A stretch of 64,000 nucleotides of DNA from Pisolithus tinctorius (GCA_024663395.1 JANFAH010000001.1:4464001-4528000); one strand, 5' to 3'. Numbered from the stretch's first letter, positions 1-11,982 are shown. Numbers and translations: made by a program. Notes: generated from the sequence alone by a model not told the origin.

Positions 1-1146
1 GGAGATGGCAGCTCCAATAGCGCCGGTGCGATAAAATGACAACCTGTGGTTCTCGCCCGCTAAATGAATGGTCAAAAAAAGAGAGATAGCACGAATCCTT
101 CTAGTAGGAAGGATTCAGCACTGCTTTGTCAGTACCGTAGTACTATTCAAAGTCTTAGTAGGAACTACAGGCTTCTGTCCCGCGATCAGCCCAGTTGAAC
201 TTACTTGCGGATGTGACGTTTGGTCACAATTCACCTTCTTAGGCAGGAGCAAGATGATCACACTGCAAGTGACTGCTTCAGACTAAATAAATGGTAATCC
301 TTCCATAAAATGACGCCCGATGCATAGTGGCTTGGTTTGGGGAGTGTTCGCCTGACTGGTCCGTAGCTTTTTATGCTGACAGAGATGGCGCAGCCACTCC
401 TCCGAAGCCTGGATATTGAATATTGACCGTCTATGTTTAACAGAAATAATTTACTTGGGCGCACCGTACGGAATTGGGCCCTTGGTCTGAATCTTTCGTG
501 GGAAAGTGAGTGCGATAACCCGTTTGGGGGGAAGACCTTGTCGACACAGCGTGGATCCGACGGTAAAACTGTTGAGAAATTGCTAATTACGGTAAGACTT
601 AAGATGCCATCTTTGATTTCAGAGGTTCAACCACTCTCCCCCAGAAGTCCAGTTCAATGCTTTGCGGATACTTAGCCATGCTGTCATGACGTTCGATATA
701 ACCCGAGACGTTGGGCGAGGCTTAGTACCTTTGCTTCGTAACCTTACTATCTGTGGCAGGTCCTCGTTCTGAGGTGAGCATAACAAGTAAGAGAGGTTGC
801 CAAATGCCCGGGACATGGCTATGTTCTTCGGGTTATTGGGGAATAAATTACTGCACCCATGCCCGATAATGGTTTGTGAGCTTCGAGGTCTTCGTATTGA
901 TTCGTACTGAAATTTACGCTTCTTTGTCAACGTAGCATTTTCCGCGTGTATGCATTTACATAATTGGTTCATGAGCGTTGATGGGTGACAGCACCTTCGA
1001 GGCTCGCGATTTGTCGTGGGAGTTGCGAGCCTCAGGGTCAGAAGAGCCCGCATGAGGACAAATGAAGTAGTTGAACGCCCTGCAGATCCAATCTTGGAAT
1101 GTATTGCCCTGGCACGTTCGACAGTTACGACCCGTGATCCAAAGGC
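1..1146. other. No gene recognised
   Basis: I see no coding pattern, tRNA or repeat that I can support here. Open frames of 70-145 codons occur on both strands, but they lack family motifs and consistent splice phases. The right end is presumably the upstream region of the secreted-protein gene that starts at 1204. Confidence 0.4.
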
Positions 1147-1156
1147 TTTATATACC
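1147..1156 (+). promoter_or_regulatory. TATA-like box upstream of the secreted-protein gene
   Basis: The sequence TTTATATACC lies about 50 bp upstream of the chosen ATG at 1204. A pyrimidine-rich stretch follows, as in many fungal core promoters. Assignment rests on position and sequence only. Confidence 0.5.
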
Positions 1157-1203
1157 CTCGCTCCCTTACACTACGCCGTGCGTTCCCCTCCTCCTGACTC
1201 GCC

Positions 1204-2238
1204 ATGTTGTCTTTTAACTCCCTTCTTTCCCTTTCCACCTACTTCTTACATCGCCTGGCCAATAATGTCGATACAAGCAGCGTTCCATATTATAACCCTT
1301 CCCTTGGGGGAGGATCCATGTTGGAAAATGCTGGTGACAGTCTTGGCGAACCCTTGAATGCGTGTACCTGTCCATTTTCCACGTGCCCTTCATGCTTACT
1401 CCTGGCAGGTTATTATCTCGGGGTTGAGCACGCCGGCTGTTCTTACTAACGATGGCATTGTTAACTACGCGCGTGCCATAGGCTTGTAGGTGGCGTGAGG
1501 TTCCTCTCTTCAACCCGTTGTGTAATTGACTATATAGTTCCGAGGAATGCTTTGATATCCACCTAGGGGGGCTCATGTCCGCTAACCTCGGAGACGGAAA
1601 TGGTTGGGTCAACCAGACATATGAGCTTCGTCAGGACTATGACAACGCCGGAATCGGGACCTGCTTGGAAAGCCTCGTCGGTGGTAATCATTTTCGGTAA
1701 ACAAGCACCATCTGCTGAACGTTGAATTCTATTAATTATCATCGACGGTTTCACAAAGAGTGTTCCGTCAGAATGGGCGTTTAGCAAATAGTGGGGCCTT
1801 GTTTCTCGCGTACGTCCTACCACTCTCATTGCTTCTGATGCTAACTTCACCTCGGTAGAGTGTCGCAAGAAGAAGTAAGTCTACACAACCACCCCTCGAT
1901 GCTTACAAAACGTAAATTTATCTTATCCCCAGCCCGCAACCGAAAATCATGACCCTGTACCCGATGGCTACGATGTTGGTCGGTGGGTTCTCCCAGTTTA
2001 TCACTTGTTTATCACTGCCGTTTAAAAAGTCGATTCCAGCGATAACTTGGTGGCAGCCGCAGTTGGAATAACCAGCTTCAACGGTATCACTTACATAACG
2101 ACAGCTAAAAATATCACTGGGTTGCTCCCACCTGGTTCGGAAGGAATCAATCACGGTGGGCAGAAGTTTCTGACATGTTCTTCTTTTGAGCCTAAGGCTG
2201 TGCAGGTATTGCGCAAGACGGGATTACCACCTTGTTGA
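1204..2238 (+). CDS. Predicted secreted protein of a basidiomycete family of unknown function (7 exons)
   Basis: Proposed exons are 1204-1359, 1409-1485, 1538-1696, 1759-1809, 1859-1874, 1933-1982 and 2040-2238. They sum to 708 nt (235 aa plus stop) with phases that agree throughout. The N-terminus has a hydrophobic stretch (about residues 3-18) that could be a signal peptide. Segments such as GGSML, VIISGLS, SANLGDG, GTCLESL, GGNHFRVFRQNG and GYDVGRDNLV match, from memory, a repeated pattern in Agaricomycete secreted or surface proteins without known function. Oddities: the first intron appears to be GC-AG, and exon 5 is only 16 nt. A TATA-like box sits about 50 bp upstream. The gene converges on DBF4, with about 215 bp between stop codons. 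I do not assign a function. Confidence 0.75.
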
Positions 2239-2453
2239 CAGTTACTATTGTTAGCAAGTAGAATTGAAAGGTATGGCTCTTACGTTGGTCTTGAGGGTTG
2301 CTTGTGTAGAGGAAACAAATGATGCATGTATGCAATACGAACCTCGAATGGGATACCAAGTGTGTTTGCATATGTTACAATTGACGAGGTAACGCAAGTG
2401 AAAAGCCAAACCGCAGTAAATTACAGTTGCCAAGGAATTCGGCTCGTCCTCCA

Positions 2454-4471
2454 TTAGCTCAAGTCCATAGTCTCACCCTCAGCTTCAGTATCATAGTCCA
2501 ACATGGTAGTATGCTCGAGGGTCTTGGAGCAACCTGTCGAAGAAGAGCTTCCTTCAGCTTGTACGGTGGGACGGAGTTGAAACTCCTTTGTGAAACGCTG
2601 CTTTTCTTCGTCGGAATGCTGCCGGGTACGGCGCTTTACCCGGTCGAGGAGAAAATCCAGCTGTAGATAGTTTGAGTCATCCTCAGCAAACTTGCGATGC
2701 TTGCGGTCCCTTATGTGCTAGTGACCGTCAGTGACTAGTTGACGTATCCCAAAGACGGTGCTTACATATTCAAAATCATCAAATTTGACTCTGCAACTCT
2801 CACAGTAACCGGGCTTAGTCCCTTCATCTCGCTTGGGTAACCGCAGCGTATTGGTGCTACGGCTCTTTCTAAGAAGCGCACGGTTAGGTATAACGTCAGG
2901 GGGGCCCATTACGGCGGGCTTCCCATTCTGAGTGCTTTTCACACTGAAAGAAGAGACTTTGCGCGACGTTACGATCTGTCGTTGGATGCGTCCACGTAGG
3001 TGTGCTGGCAGGTCCAAAGTCCGAGGTGCGCCGCCAACTGTCGAGGTGGTTCCCGTTGTGGATGCGATTGCTACACTGTTACCTGAGGCAGCTACATAGG
3101 CACCCGTACACGTAGATGCCAAGTAACCTGAGGCATTAGCGGAAGCTTGAGTTTCAGGAATATCGACATCCAAATCTACGGATTCCTCCACGCAACCGGT
3201 TATGGCTTGACGGTTTAAGTTGCTCATAGACACTGAGCGGCGAAGGTCACCAGCTTTCCGAGACACCAGACAGGCTTCTGCACGTTTCTTCCGCTGGAGT
3301 TCTCTGGCAACCTTCTGTCGTCTTTCGTATTCTCGAGCTTCTTCCACACGTTTAAGTTTCTCCCATCGTCTCCTCTCACGTTCATCGAATTCGATGAACG
3401 GCCCCCTAGCGTGGGGATGACAGTGGAGGACAGGCCAGGCCCCTCGCTCTTTGCCATCTCTCCCTTTCGTGATGGGATATTCAAGAGCATGAATGGTGGC
3501 CAGTTCCTGCTTCACGTCCTCCACTATGACGAAGCAGCTAGATTTTGAAAAATATCGAAAGTCGTGGCGCTTCTGAGTAGGATCGCGCTCTGTAGTTCCG
3601 TGGAGGCGCTCCGACGCGAGCAGGCGTGTAAGGGACCGCTGACTTGCAGTGGGCGTGACGGACTGCACGCTTGAAGCTTGCTTGAGTGTTGCTGGTACAT
3701 GCAGATCGCAGCGTTCGAGCACACTATCCAACTTCGCGGGATTCCAAATCTTCATTCCGAACGCCTGCGCTTTCTCCACAAGGCTGAAATGTTGCACACA
3801 GCTATCATCAGCGTTACTAAAAGTTTAGATGAATGATTGAAATGCGATGCTTATTTGACACCCACCGGCCTTTAAGCTTGACAGGGCTCTTGAGCCACAG
3901 CGCTGATCGTCCGGCAAGTCCATTTGTAGAGTGAGTATTTTCTTTGTTACAAGCAGTATCGTCTGTCGCTGGAACGACTTCATCCGTGATCAAATGAGTG
4001 ATCTCATTAGAGAAGAAGTCATCGACGCGCTATTCAGTGTAAATTGGGATATGGTGTGATAGAGAAAGACATCCGACATACGGCACCAAGAAAAGTTACT
4101 CTGGCCATGAGGGAGCTCCTAAACGCCGAGGATTGCGAATCCAGCTGATCCAAGTCAAAGTAAAAGACGAAACTTGGAAATGCGCGCGTGTATTTGACAC
4201 GGAATTCATTCTTAGTCGCTTCACGTAGCAACCTCCTCTGCTCCTTATCCCTGCGTTCCTTGCTGTCTGGGGTGGCCAACGTTGAAGAGTCAACGTTGAC
4301 TGCCTTCACCCGCTTGGGGTTTGCTTGTGTGAGAACCACGTCCGTAATGGGTTCGGGAGAACGCGGTCGTTTCACTGAAGCTGGGAGACGACCTGGTAGC
4401 TTCTGCGACGAGAATCCAAAAGGGAGTTCCTGCTGGCGGGCACTGAGAGGTCGGCGAGCATGACTGGCCAT
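2454..4471 (-). CDS. DBF4: DBF4/Dfp1/Him1-type regulatory subunit of the Cdc7 (DDK) kinase
   Basis: Exons on the minus strand are 4471-4082, 4029-3866, 3816-2766 and 2717-2454, with introns of 52, 49 and 48 nt. They give 1869 nt in one frame (622 aa). Family knowledge: Dbf4 activates Cdc7 to phosphorylate the MCM helicase at replication origins, in the nucleus. Seen here: a basic N-terminus; a BRCT-like region (about 95-225) with AFPSFVFYFD, FLGA-RVDDFFSNEITHLIT and KAQAFGMKIW; the central motif M region (about 277-335) with CFVIVEDV and WPVLHC; a charged coiled-coil stretch; and a C-terminal DBF zinc finger with C523, C526, H536 and H542. The finger is split by intron 3 and is complete only after splicing, which supports that junction. 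It shares a short divergent promoter with the GCP gene. Confidence 0.92.
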
Positions 4472-4539
4472 GTAGTCTCGAGAACGTAGACGTTTGCAAG
4501 TATAAAGAGACGACGTTATGTGTCAAACAACAACAAATA

Positions 4540-4548
4540 ACGCGCCAA
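4540..4548. promoter_or_regulatory. MCB/E2F-like G1/S element in the divergent DBF4-GCP promoter
   Basis: ACGCGCCAA, which reads TTGGCGCGT on the other strand, lies about 70 bp upstream of the DBF4 ATG and 100 bp upstream of the GCP ATG. It resembles both the fungal MCB core (ACGCG) and E2F sites (TTGGCGC). DBF4 is commonly expressed at G1/S, so the site is plausible. It is a single short match. Confidence 0.45.
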
Positions 4549-4646
4549 TAGTTCTAGCGAGCCGGGGAACGATTATCTTCCATCGGGTTTTTGGTTTGCC
4601 TAGGGGAGACTAGCTCATACGCACGAACCATAAACGCACCGTCAAA

Positions 4647-7600
4647 TTGGTGCCGCCTCGGCGCCTCCCTGCACCAATAATGACCCTTTGTAGCATTGAC
4701 CGTGAGTCTAAGCGGAGGAAAGTTGTGTTCCCGCTTAGTGCTCTACCTCCCATACTGCCCCAATTCTCTATTCCCTTGTTGGACGACAGGCCTCAAGACC
4801 CCATTGCTCAGGCTTCAAGCTTTCAATGGACGACCGGTAATGGTGCTACCGATCGTGATCACTACGATGAAGCCTGTTATCTTTCCCGAGACGAATTTCT
4901 ATCGCATGCTATTCAAGACGACGGTCAGATTCGTTTGTGGAACCGAGCTCTGGTGCACCCCCGTTCTGCAGTAAGTTGACGTTGTCTCGTCAATGTAGGT
5001 ATTTCGGGATTCACTCCTGACAGTACCAAATAATGTCGTGGGATGGTATTCTCCCTCCCCAAATTGCTGGCATCTTGAAGACGCCGTTTTTGACTGAGCA
5101 ACCTCTTCCGCAGTTTGGCTTGGTGCAACAACAGTCAGGTCCCATTTCTTGCCAAGTTTTCCGACATTCATGATTCTTAGTGTCCTATCAGATACGACGG
5201 TTTGCCAGCCACCGGACGATCTCGTGATGTCCCTCAGATTACTTGTGTTGGGAAGTTCCTCGCGTCTGTACGTGTGGAATAGTTCTTTGGAATTATTCGT
5301 GCACCGGAGTCCTTCAAAAGTTGGTTCAAAGGCTATTTTGGTTGGGCGCGGGAACAGATTCATTACTAAAGAGTAAGCGAGTGCCCCATTCTACACTTTC
5401 AACTAACATTCCATTAGTTATTTGCAACGATTTCTTAACTTAGGAAGTCTCATACGTCGTATGGAGTTACTCGTTTACGATCTTCGCGACAGGTATACAA
5501 ACGCCAGCTTTTGTCTGTCAGGTCAGGAATCACTTAATAACCTAATTTTTAGGGGGAGCCACACAGACCCGTCCATTCATGCTTTTGCACATGGCCTTTC
5601 GACCCTTCTGAGCTTTTGGAGAGATCAACTGTCCAGAGGCCCGCTGTTCAGATCCGATGATGTCCTCTACCCAGCTGACTTTGCGGCCATATGGCTACAT
5701 TATGCGGAGGAGGAACAGTCAATAAGTTCCATTGCCGCCATGTGTCATAGGGTATGGCATGTGATTCCTTGTTACCAGAGAGATCGCTGACTGGTGCAGA
5801 GCCTCGAAATTTCCCCGGAAAATTACTTCGATCTCTCTACAAATCCAGTGGATCTGTTGAGTCGCATATATCAAGCACTGGAGCAAAATGTAGAAGTGGT
5901 ATCGCCGCGTCAGGTGATTGCGGCGATCGCTTACATGTTGACTGTTTCCTCGACGCCGTATATTACCAGTCTTTGCAAATCGGTTGCTTACCGTGAAGGT
6001 GGTCCAAGGTACTCATGGATAAGCGAGGAACTTAGTCGGCCAGATCCCTTTGGACCATATGATGGAGGGGATCTTGCAGGGACTTGGCAACGCAATTTTT
6101 TGGATGTGGAACATGTCTTCCCAAAATTTGTTCCTGCTAGCTTGGCAGACGTCCTTCCAATCGCAAGGAAGTCACTCATATTGCTAGGGGCTGCCCAGCC
6201 GGATCATCGGATTCTCTCACAGGGCGGCGCTCTTCAAAACATTTCGTGGCTGTGGTCGGAAGTGAAGATCCACCAAGCCTGGGGTGATTCTCACTACCTT
6301 ATATCAAGCCCTGCTCTCCCAGTGAAAGGTTGTCCAACCGCTAGCGTGACTGACAACCACAATTCCGTTCTTGACGAATTCAAGGTTTTTGATATGGAAC
6401 CCAGGGCGCTGAGTGCTGAGAAACTTGGACATTGCGACTCACATCCGGCAATAGCTGATTTCATGGCCACTTTCCCCGAATCACTGCCGCTTATCATACC
6501 TAACCTCTCTCTGCTTTGTGATTTGGTTTTTTCCCCTCTCGAATCCCATGCTTCCCTACTTTCCAGAGCCTTTCTGTCTGTATTTCTCAACGAATCCTCC
6601 TTCCTTTGCGTCGATGCACACCTGACATTGCTTCGTTCACATCTGCTATTAACTTCACATACATTCAAGTCAAGACTGGCGGAAGCTTTATTTTCTGACA
6701 CGTACGGGAGAGAAGACCTTTGTGGCGCAGTGAAAACATTCGACTCATTACGACGGCAACCACAGACTGTTCACACATCCGCGCTCCCTCCAACCAACAA
6801 ACTGGCCATTGGTTTGGCACCCGCCCTCACAGCGAGGGACAGTTGGCCACCTGGTGGTTCCGATCTCAGCTTTCTCCTTCGCACTGTGATCGTTGACGTG
6901 CAAGAGTACGGTCGTCGACACAATAGACGGCCGAAATCAAGTCCGGCGGGCATACTGCATGTCTTGGATGAGGCCGAGTTTCGCTTGGGATTTGCAGTGA
7001 GGGATCTTCCAGTAGGCACGGGCCGCGAGCGGTGGCTAAATCCTCTATGTGAGCTCTTCGTCTTCCTCATTGTCGAAATTTTAACCCACGCTCATGTTTA
7101 GCGATTGAGTCCGTATTCCGTACTCACTCTAACAGGAGCACTGATAATCTTCAGGGCTTTGGACTTTCTCTATCTTGATTACAAAGTACCGCACCCCATG
7201 GAAGTACTCATTCCACAGACCGTATTGTCGAAGTACCAACGAATTTTCTCGTTCCTATTGCGCTTGATGCGAGGTAAGGGTAGCACACAATCTATATGGT
7301 CACATCTGAAGCTAGACGACAGTCGAGGCTGCCATCCGTTCCGTTTATCGTTTGACGTGTCTACTCCCTAGGCGCTCTCTCAGTAAACTCCCACTTTGCA
7401 GCAAACTTGTCTGGCAATTCCGTTTTGCGGCAGACTCTTTCGTCAGTGCTCTTTTGACATACGTATACGACGTTGCTATTGGCAGCAATTTCGATGCTTT
7501 CCTTTCTCAAATCGCAACGTGCCGCGAACATATGGCCTCAAACAAGCCCCATGAATTCCCAGATGTTTTTACCCTTTCAGAGTTCCATTCTTCTGTGCTC

Positions 7601-8017
7601 AACGATATCCTCAGCGCTTGCCTTCTGCGGTCATCTCAAAGGACTGCAGGAGATATCCTGCGGGGGGCAATGGAACTCGTACTGGAGTTCTGTGTTCTCG
7701 TGACAGATTTGGATACCGCCGAATCAGAGGTCCATGAGATAGATTCCGTGCTCCGTACGCTCTATGCCGCCTTTCGCGAGAAGGTTGTTACTTTGGTCTG
7801 TCCCTCAGCTTAAGCTCTCGTCCACCTTGTTCTAATGGGTGTATAGCTGGCAGAGTTAGACGTGCTCCTAGAAAAGGATGCTAAGTTCCCTCAAGAAACT
7901 ACTCCGCTACCGCTTGGCATGGAGGCCGAGCGCCGCGTTCCCCCTGGGGGGATGGAATCGCTTCGGTACCTCTTGGCTCGATTGGACCTGAGTAATTGGC
8001 GGAGAAACTTGGACTAG
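4647..8017 (+). CDS. Gamma-tubulin complex component, Spc97/Spc98 (GCP) family, GCP5/6-like
   Basis: Proposed exons are 4647-4970, 5024-5138, 5192-5372, 5418-5492, 5553-5751, 5800-7048, 7102-7108, 7155-7273, 7323-7783 and 7847-8017. The total is 2901 nt (966 aa) with all phases consistent; an in-frame ATG at 4680 would give 955 aa. GCP proteins build the gamma-tubulin ring that nucleates microtubules at spindle pole bodies. Seen here: an N-terminal grip region with SLRLLVLGSSS and FLNLGSLIRRMELL, then HAFAHGLSTLLSFW and ILLGAAQPDH; and a C-terminal grip with LDFLYLDYKVPHPM, KYQRIFSFLLRLMR, VEAAIRSV, WQFRFAADSFVSAL and YVYDVAIGSNFDAFL. Exon 7 is a 7-nt microexon that completes SIEALDF. Which GCP subfamily it belongs to is uncertain; GCP5/6-like is my inference. 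Upstream it shares its promoter with DBF4. Confidence 0.87.
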
Positions 8018-8417
8018 AGAACCCCGAATCTAATGACAAGAGCTACAATATTTGGGTGATATTGACATACTTATCAATGAACCAATCGTTGATGAGAATA
8101 TCATCGCGTTTGCCCAGCTGCACCAAACCACGCCTTGGGCCACACATAGTGGACGCTGCGCGGTGACGGTCGACTTGATAATTTACACAAGCACGGTTCG
8201 TGGACGAAGCAGTAGTCAGATCTGACTCGCGCCAGAGTCAGCGGCACACAGCGTTTGAATGGCATCTGAATCTTTAGAGGTTACGGGCAAAGCTCCACAT
8301 CAATTACATGCCAAGACCTGCAGGATCTTTCTGCCCCGGCATTGGGCAGCTCTGTAGCATTGGTGTTAGCTCTTTTCGTGGCTACACTGAGATTAACTAA
8401 GTTTTAGATTAAAGGCC
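8018..8417. other. Intergenic, no gene seen
   Basis: This is the downstream region of the GCP gene. No open frame with family motifs and no repeat shared with the rest of the window were seen. It ends at a T-run that I take as the 3' end of the minus-strand LINE remnant. Confidence 0.4.
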
Positions 8418-9830
8418 TCCCCGCTTTTTTTTATATATATATAAATATCTGTATTAAAGTGCTTGAGGACTTTTTTGTCCTATGTTGCACTATACTAGCA
8501 AATATTAATGACTAAGTAGGGCCCCCTGTGGCCCGCCTTTCCCTACAAATGAGTGAATGCCCTGCTGGCAGGGTTGATGACCCCCCAGCAGTCTGCCATT
8601 CCTGCTGGCCATTTTAGACACTCCATCTTATAGTAGGGATGGCTTTGGACGTCGACTAGTCATTAAACCTCTGTCTACACTGAACTGGCAGCCCTTAGGC
8701 CAGCTGGTGCATTGGGGAACATGTTCTCCTCCATCCATTTGTTTGGAGTCTGTCAAGTGGGTTCTGGTACTGAGATGGTGGGGATTGGATGGGGAATGGA
8801 TGTGGGAACATGTTTGCTGAGTGATGCTGGTGGTAGTGGAGTTGTGGATGGTGGTCTGTTGTACATTATGAGTGAATCGGGGGTGGGGATGTGAGTGTTG
8901 GGGATGTGTGGTGGGAGCACGTGGCAGAGTGAGCTATGGGTGCATTGGCATGTGTGTGTTTTGGTAGCATGCCATGTTAGTCTAGTATTGACCTGTGTGC
9001 TGCTTCACCTGATGTCATTCTATTATTTGAGTACCTCACTGAAAGTGTTCTGTAGATGTTTGGTCATAGATACGTATTTGATGAGTGACGTCCGGGCTCT
9101 CTGGTTTGACAGGAGGTACACCAGGGACGTGGCCTCCCTGCCTAGTTCACTCCTTAGGATGTGTCTTTCTCTGTTGTATCTAGGGCATTGGAAGAGGAAG
9201 TGATGTATGTCTTCTGGGATGGTCCTGCCACATTGCAGACACATGGGTGTGTCACTGTGCTTGAAGCAGTGGAGGTGCTTGTTCAGTGGGATGTGGCTGG
9301 TGTGAAGTTGTATGAGGAGACCTGTTTGCTTTTTGGTTAGCGGGGCAGTTAGCTTGGTGAATGATGTGCCGGGAAGGGTCAGGTCAATGTGTGATATCCG
9401 ACTGTGGCAAGGGGATTTTTTCCATAGGTTAAACCATAGAGACTTCTGCTTAGCATTTTGAGCTTGTTTGAGGGCAGATATGCTGCAGGGTAAGTGGTCT
9501 CTAAGTGAGGGGGGTAGCTTGCACCATGGGCTGGCAGAATCCGCTCTTTTCGCTGCTAGCTTTGCTTCCCTGTCCACTAACTCATTCCCTTCAATATCCA
9601 TATGTCCTGCTATCCAACGGATTGTGATGTCTTTCCTTGTCAATCGCTCCTCCTTGAGGGTCTTAGTGATCATCGACCTAAATTGCATCAGTAGATAATG
9701 CCCTGGTTTTGCTGTTGGGCACTCACTCAATCTGATGGCCACCTGGTTGTCTACTAATATTGTGGCCGGGTAGGCCTCCCCACTTGCCAGCCACTTGATG
9801 GTGTTCCATCTCTACTTTCTTCTTGCAGTC
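8418..9830 (-). mobile_element. 5'-truncated, degraded non-LTR retrotransposon (LINE)
   Basis: The minus strand carries the C-terminal part of a LINE ORF2 (see 9023-9760), followed by about 600 bp of possible 3' UTR ending in an A-rich tail. On the plus strand the tail is the T-run and TA repeat near 8423-8445. No reverse transcriptase domain is visible, so the copy is 5' truncated. The element ends are estimates; I found no clear target-site duplication. Confidence 0.6.
9023..9800 (-). pseudogene. LINE ORF2 C-terminus: RNase H domain plus CCHC-type zinc motif (remnant)
   Basis: An open frame of about 250 codons reads TILVDNQVA, IRWIAGHMDIEGNELVDREA and later CLQCG-x7-HHFLFQC. The first two match the RNase H core of LINE ORF2 proteins. 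The last matches the zinc-binding motif that follows it in many fungal and animal LINEs. Upstream of about 9800 the frame is lost, and no RT or endonuclease region is seen. It lies between the GCP gene and SPO11 and is not part of either. Confidence 0.75.
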
Positions 9831-10064
9831 CATGTTTAGCCTCGAGATTCCAGCCATGAATGTTCGGCATTGGCATCCGACTACAATGTCTGAGTTATAC
9901 ACATTGTTCTGTAGCCCATGTGAAACTAACCTAAAATTAAGTCGTCGGGCGAACAGCGCTGAGCTTAAAAATTATGTGGCGTGAGTGTCTGGCTTTCCAT
10001 ACTACCACCACTACCTTCCAAGTTATCTATACTTGGCTCATAGTTACACCCAGGTTTTTCAGTC

Positions 10065-11982
10065 ATGCGGAAACCTAACCCCATACTGACCACAGGTGCC
10101 CAACACAAGTCAGACAAAGATGCTGGAAGTGATGATCGGTGTCTGTGAGTTACAATACTTCTGACTTGAACATTAGTTTTGACCACTCGTACGACCCAAG
10201 CAAGGTAATAGAGTGCCTAGAGGGACTTGCCCTGGATATCCTCGAGCAAATGGTTGCATCGATCATAAAGCCAAACAACCTTACACCGCACACTACCAAT
10301 GCTCACGGCCTTGCCCCTTTCAATAATGCTAGGTACGGAAGGCTGGAGGTGACTGTCTCAGACCGCAGCAAGGGAGGACTAGACGAGTAAGTACGTTCAA
10401 TGTATTTCGGGCACCCCAAGACAATGATATATATTTGCAGGAGCCGACGCGTACTTCGTTATCCCGTTCGAGGAAGTCGCACAAGCTCCAAGCATATAGG
10501 TACTTCGAAATACGATGTTGTTTTGAGAATCTCAAACTGCTCCAGCCCACCTACTAAAAATTATGAGTTATGCTCATCGAGCCCTTGAACAAGGCATCTC
10601 ATTAACTAAGCGGTACGATGATTTTTTATTTTTTCACTCTTGACCTGCGCATGTAGGCCACTTCAGCGACATTTATTACAAAGACGTCGCCCTCTTCAAA
10701 TCACAAAAGATCGTCGATCGGGTATCTGCTGGCCCCTCTTGTGTGAGACCTTAACCTAATAAATTTGTAGTTTATCGACGATTTAGCGGCCACTCTACAA
10801 TGGGACCGAGCCGATCTGAATATCGTGGGCAATAACCGGATCGCTTGGTTAAATAACTGATTTAAACTGCTACAGCGAGCTACGTCGAAGGGACTGATAT
10901 GCGGAAGTTGCCTGGTTATACGTTTAATTGGGGGAGCGAGTTTGCATTTGAATGATCACCAGGTAGAAGTTATATGTAGGCTGGGTTGGTTGTATATTTG
11001 TTAACACTGAAATATAGGGCACACTAATCCCCGCAGGCGAAGATATTGGCCAATTTGAGTTTGAGAGTCGTGTGGCATGGGTTCTAATCGTAGAAAAGGA
11101 GGTAATCAGCATATATCTGAAGCTGCCCGCCCTGAAACATCACTCCTTCGAAGGCAATTTTTCAGACACTCTGCCAATTGAATTTCTCAAAGTACCCAGG
11201 CCTTCCTGGTCCAGGCTTAATTGTAACGGTTGGTGAACTTGCTAATCTCAAAGATACTAGCCGACCGTTGTAGGGGAAGGGTTATCCGGACGTCGCAACC
11301 CGCCATCTAGTCAAGATGCTCTCCGACAACCTCCCCCAATGGTCAGTTGCCTCCGAGATCCTTGTTTATGCTGCTGACATGTTTCAGTGTCCCCATCGTT
11401 GCTCTAGTGGACGCAGATCCATATGGTCTCGACATACTGTCGGTGTATAAGTACGGTAGCCACGGCTTACGACACGAGAACGAAACTCTCATGGCTCGTC
11501 GTGTGGAGTGGTTAGGTATCAAAATTTCTGAGCTACCTGAGTGAGTTTAAATTTCCTTGTGCCAGATGTACTGGTATATCACGCATGGCACTTTTTTTGC
11601 TTCAGGTTCAAGATCGATCTCAACATGCTGATTCCCTTAACAACGCATGACGAAAGAAAGGTTCACAATTTCGTAAATGTCTCATGATCGTCCCTCAATC
11701 TTGGCACGGTATGTAGGCTCGCAAGATGCTTTTTCGGCCCTCGGAAAACATGCCAGCAGAGTGGAGGTGTCTCATATCAACGTTGCTATTTTGGAGTGGT
11801 GCAACTCATGACCAATGCACAGGAACGCTCTCATGCGTATCTTGAAGATAAGGCGCAAAGCCGAAATTGAGATCTTTTCGAGCGCCAGGACGATTGGCCC
11901 CGAAAGCGAGCTCCGCCATCCGCCATCCCTTGTGCATTATTTGTGCAAAAAGATTTCATGCTCTATTTCTAGGGAGTCCTAG
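10065..11982 (+). CDS. SPO11: Meiotic double-strand-break enzyme Spo11 (topoisomerase VI A-like)
   Basis: Proposed exons are 10065-10144, 10177-10386, 10441-10499, 10546-10612, 10667-10721, 10771-10824, 10876-10962, 11018-11101, 11154-11228, 11274-11341, 11388-11540, 11606-11660, 11717-11766 and 11823-11982. They total 1257 nt (418 aa) in continuous phase. Spo11 makes the DNA breaks that start meiotic recombination. The winged-helix (5Y-CAP) motif RDIYYKDVALF contains the expected catalytic tyrosine (Y143). The Toprim fold shows VLIVEKE (E230) and ALVDADPYGLDILSVYKYG (D288, D290). SKGLICGS, GEDIGQF and RRKAEIEI also fit the family. No internal stop is present, so the gene appears functional. 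The first exon and its 32-nt intron are the weakest part; the 5' end could differ. It is the last host gene before the repeat block. Confidence 0.9.

Noticed and set aside
619..1053. Minus-strand ORF of 144 codons near the left edge
   Set aside because: No family motif, no repeat elsewhere and no supporting splice structure. It is probably chance.
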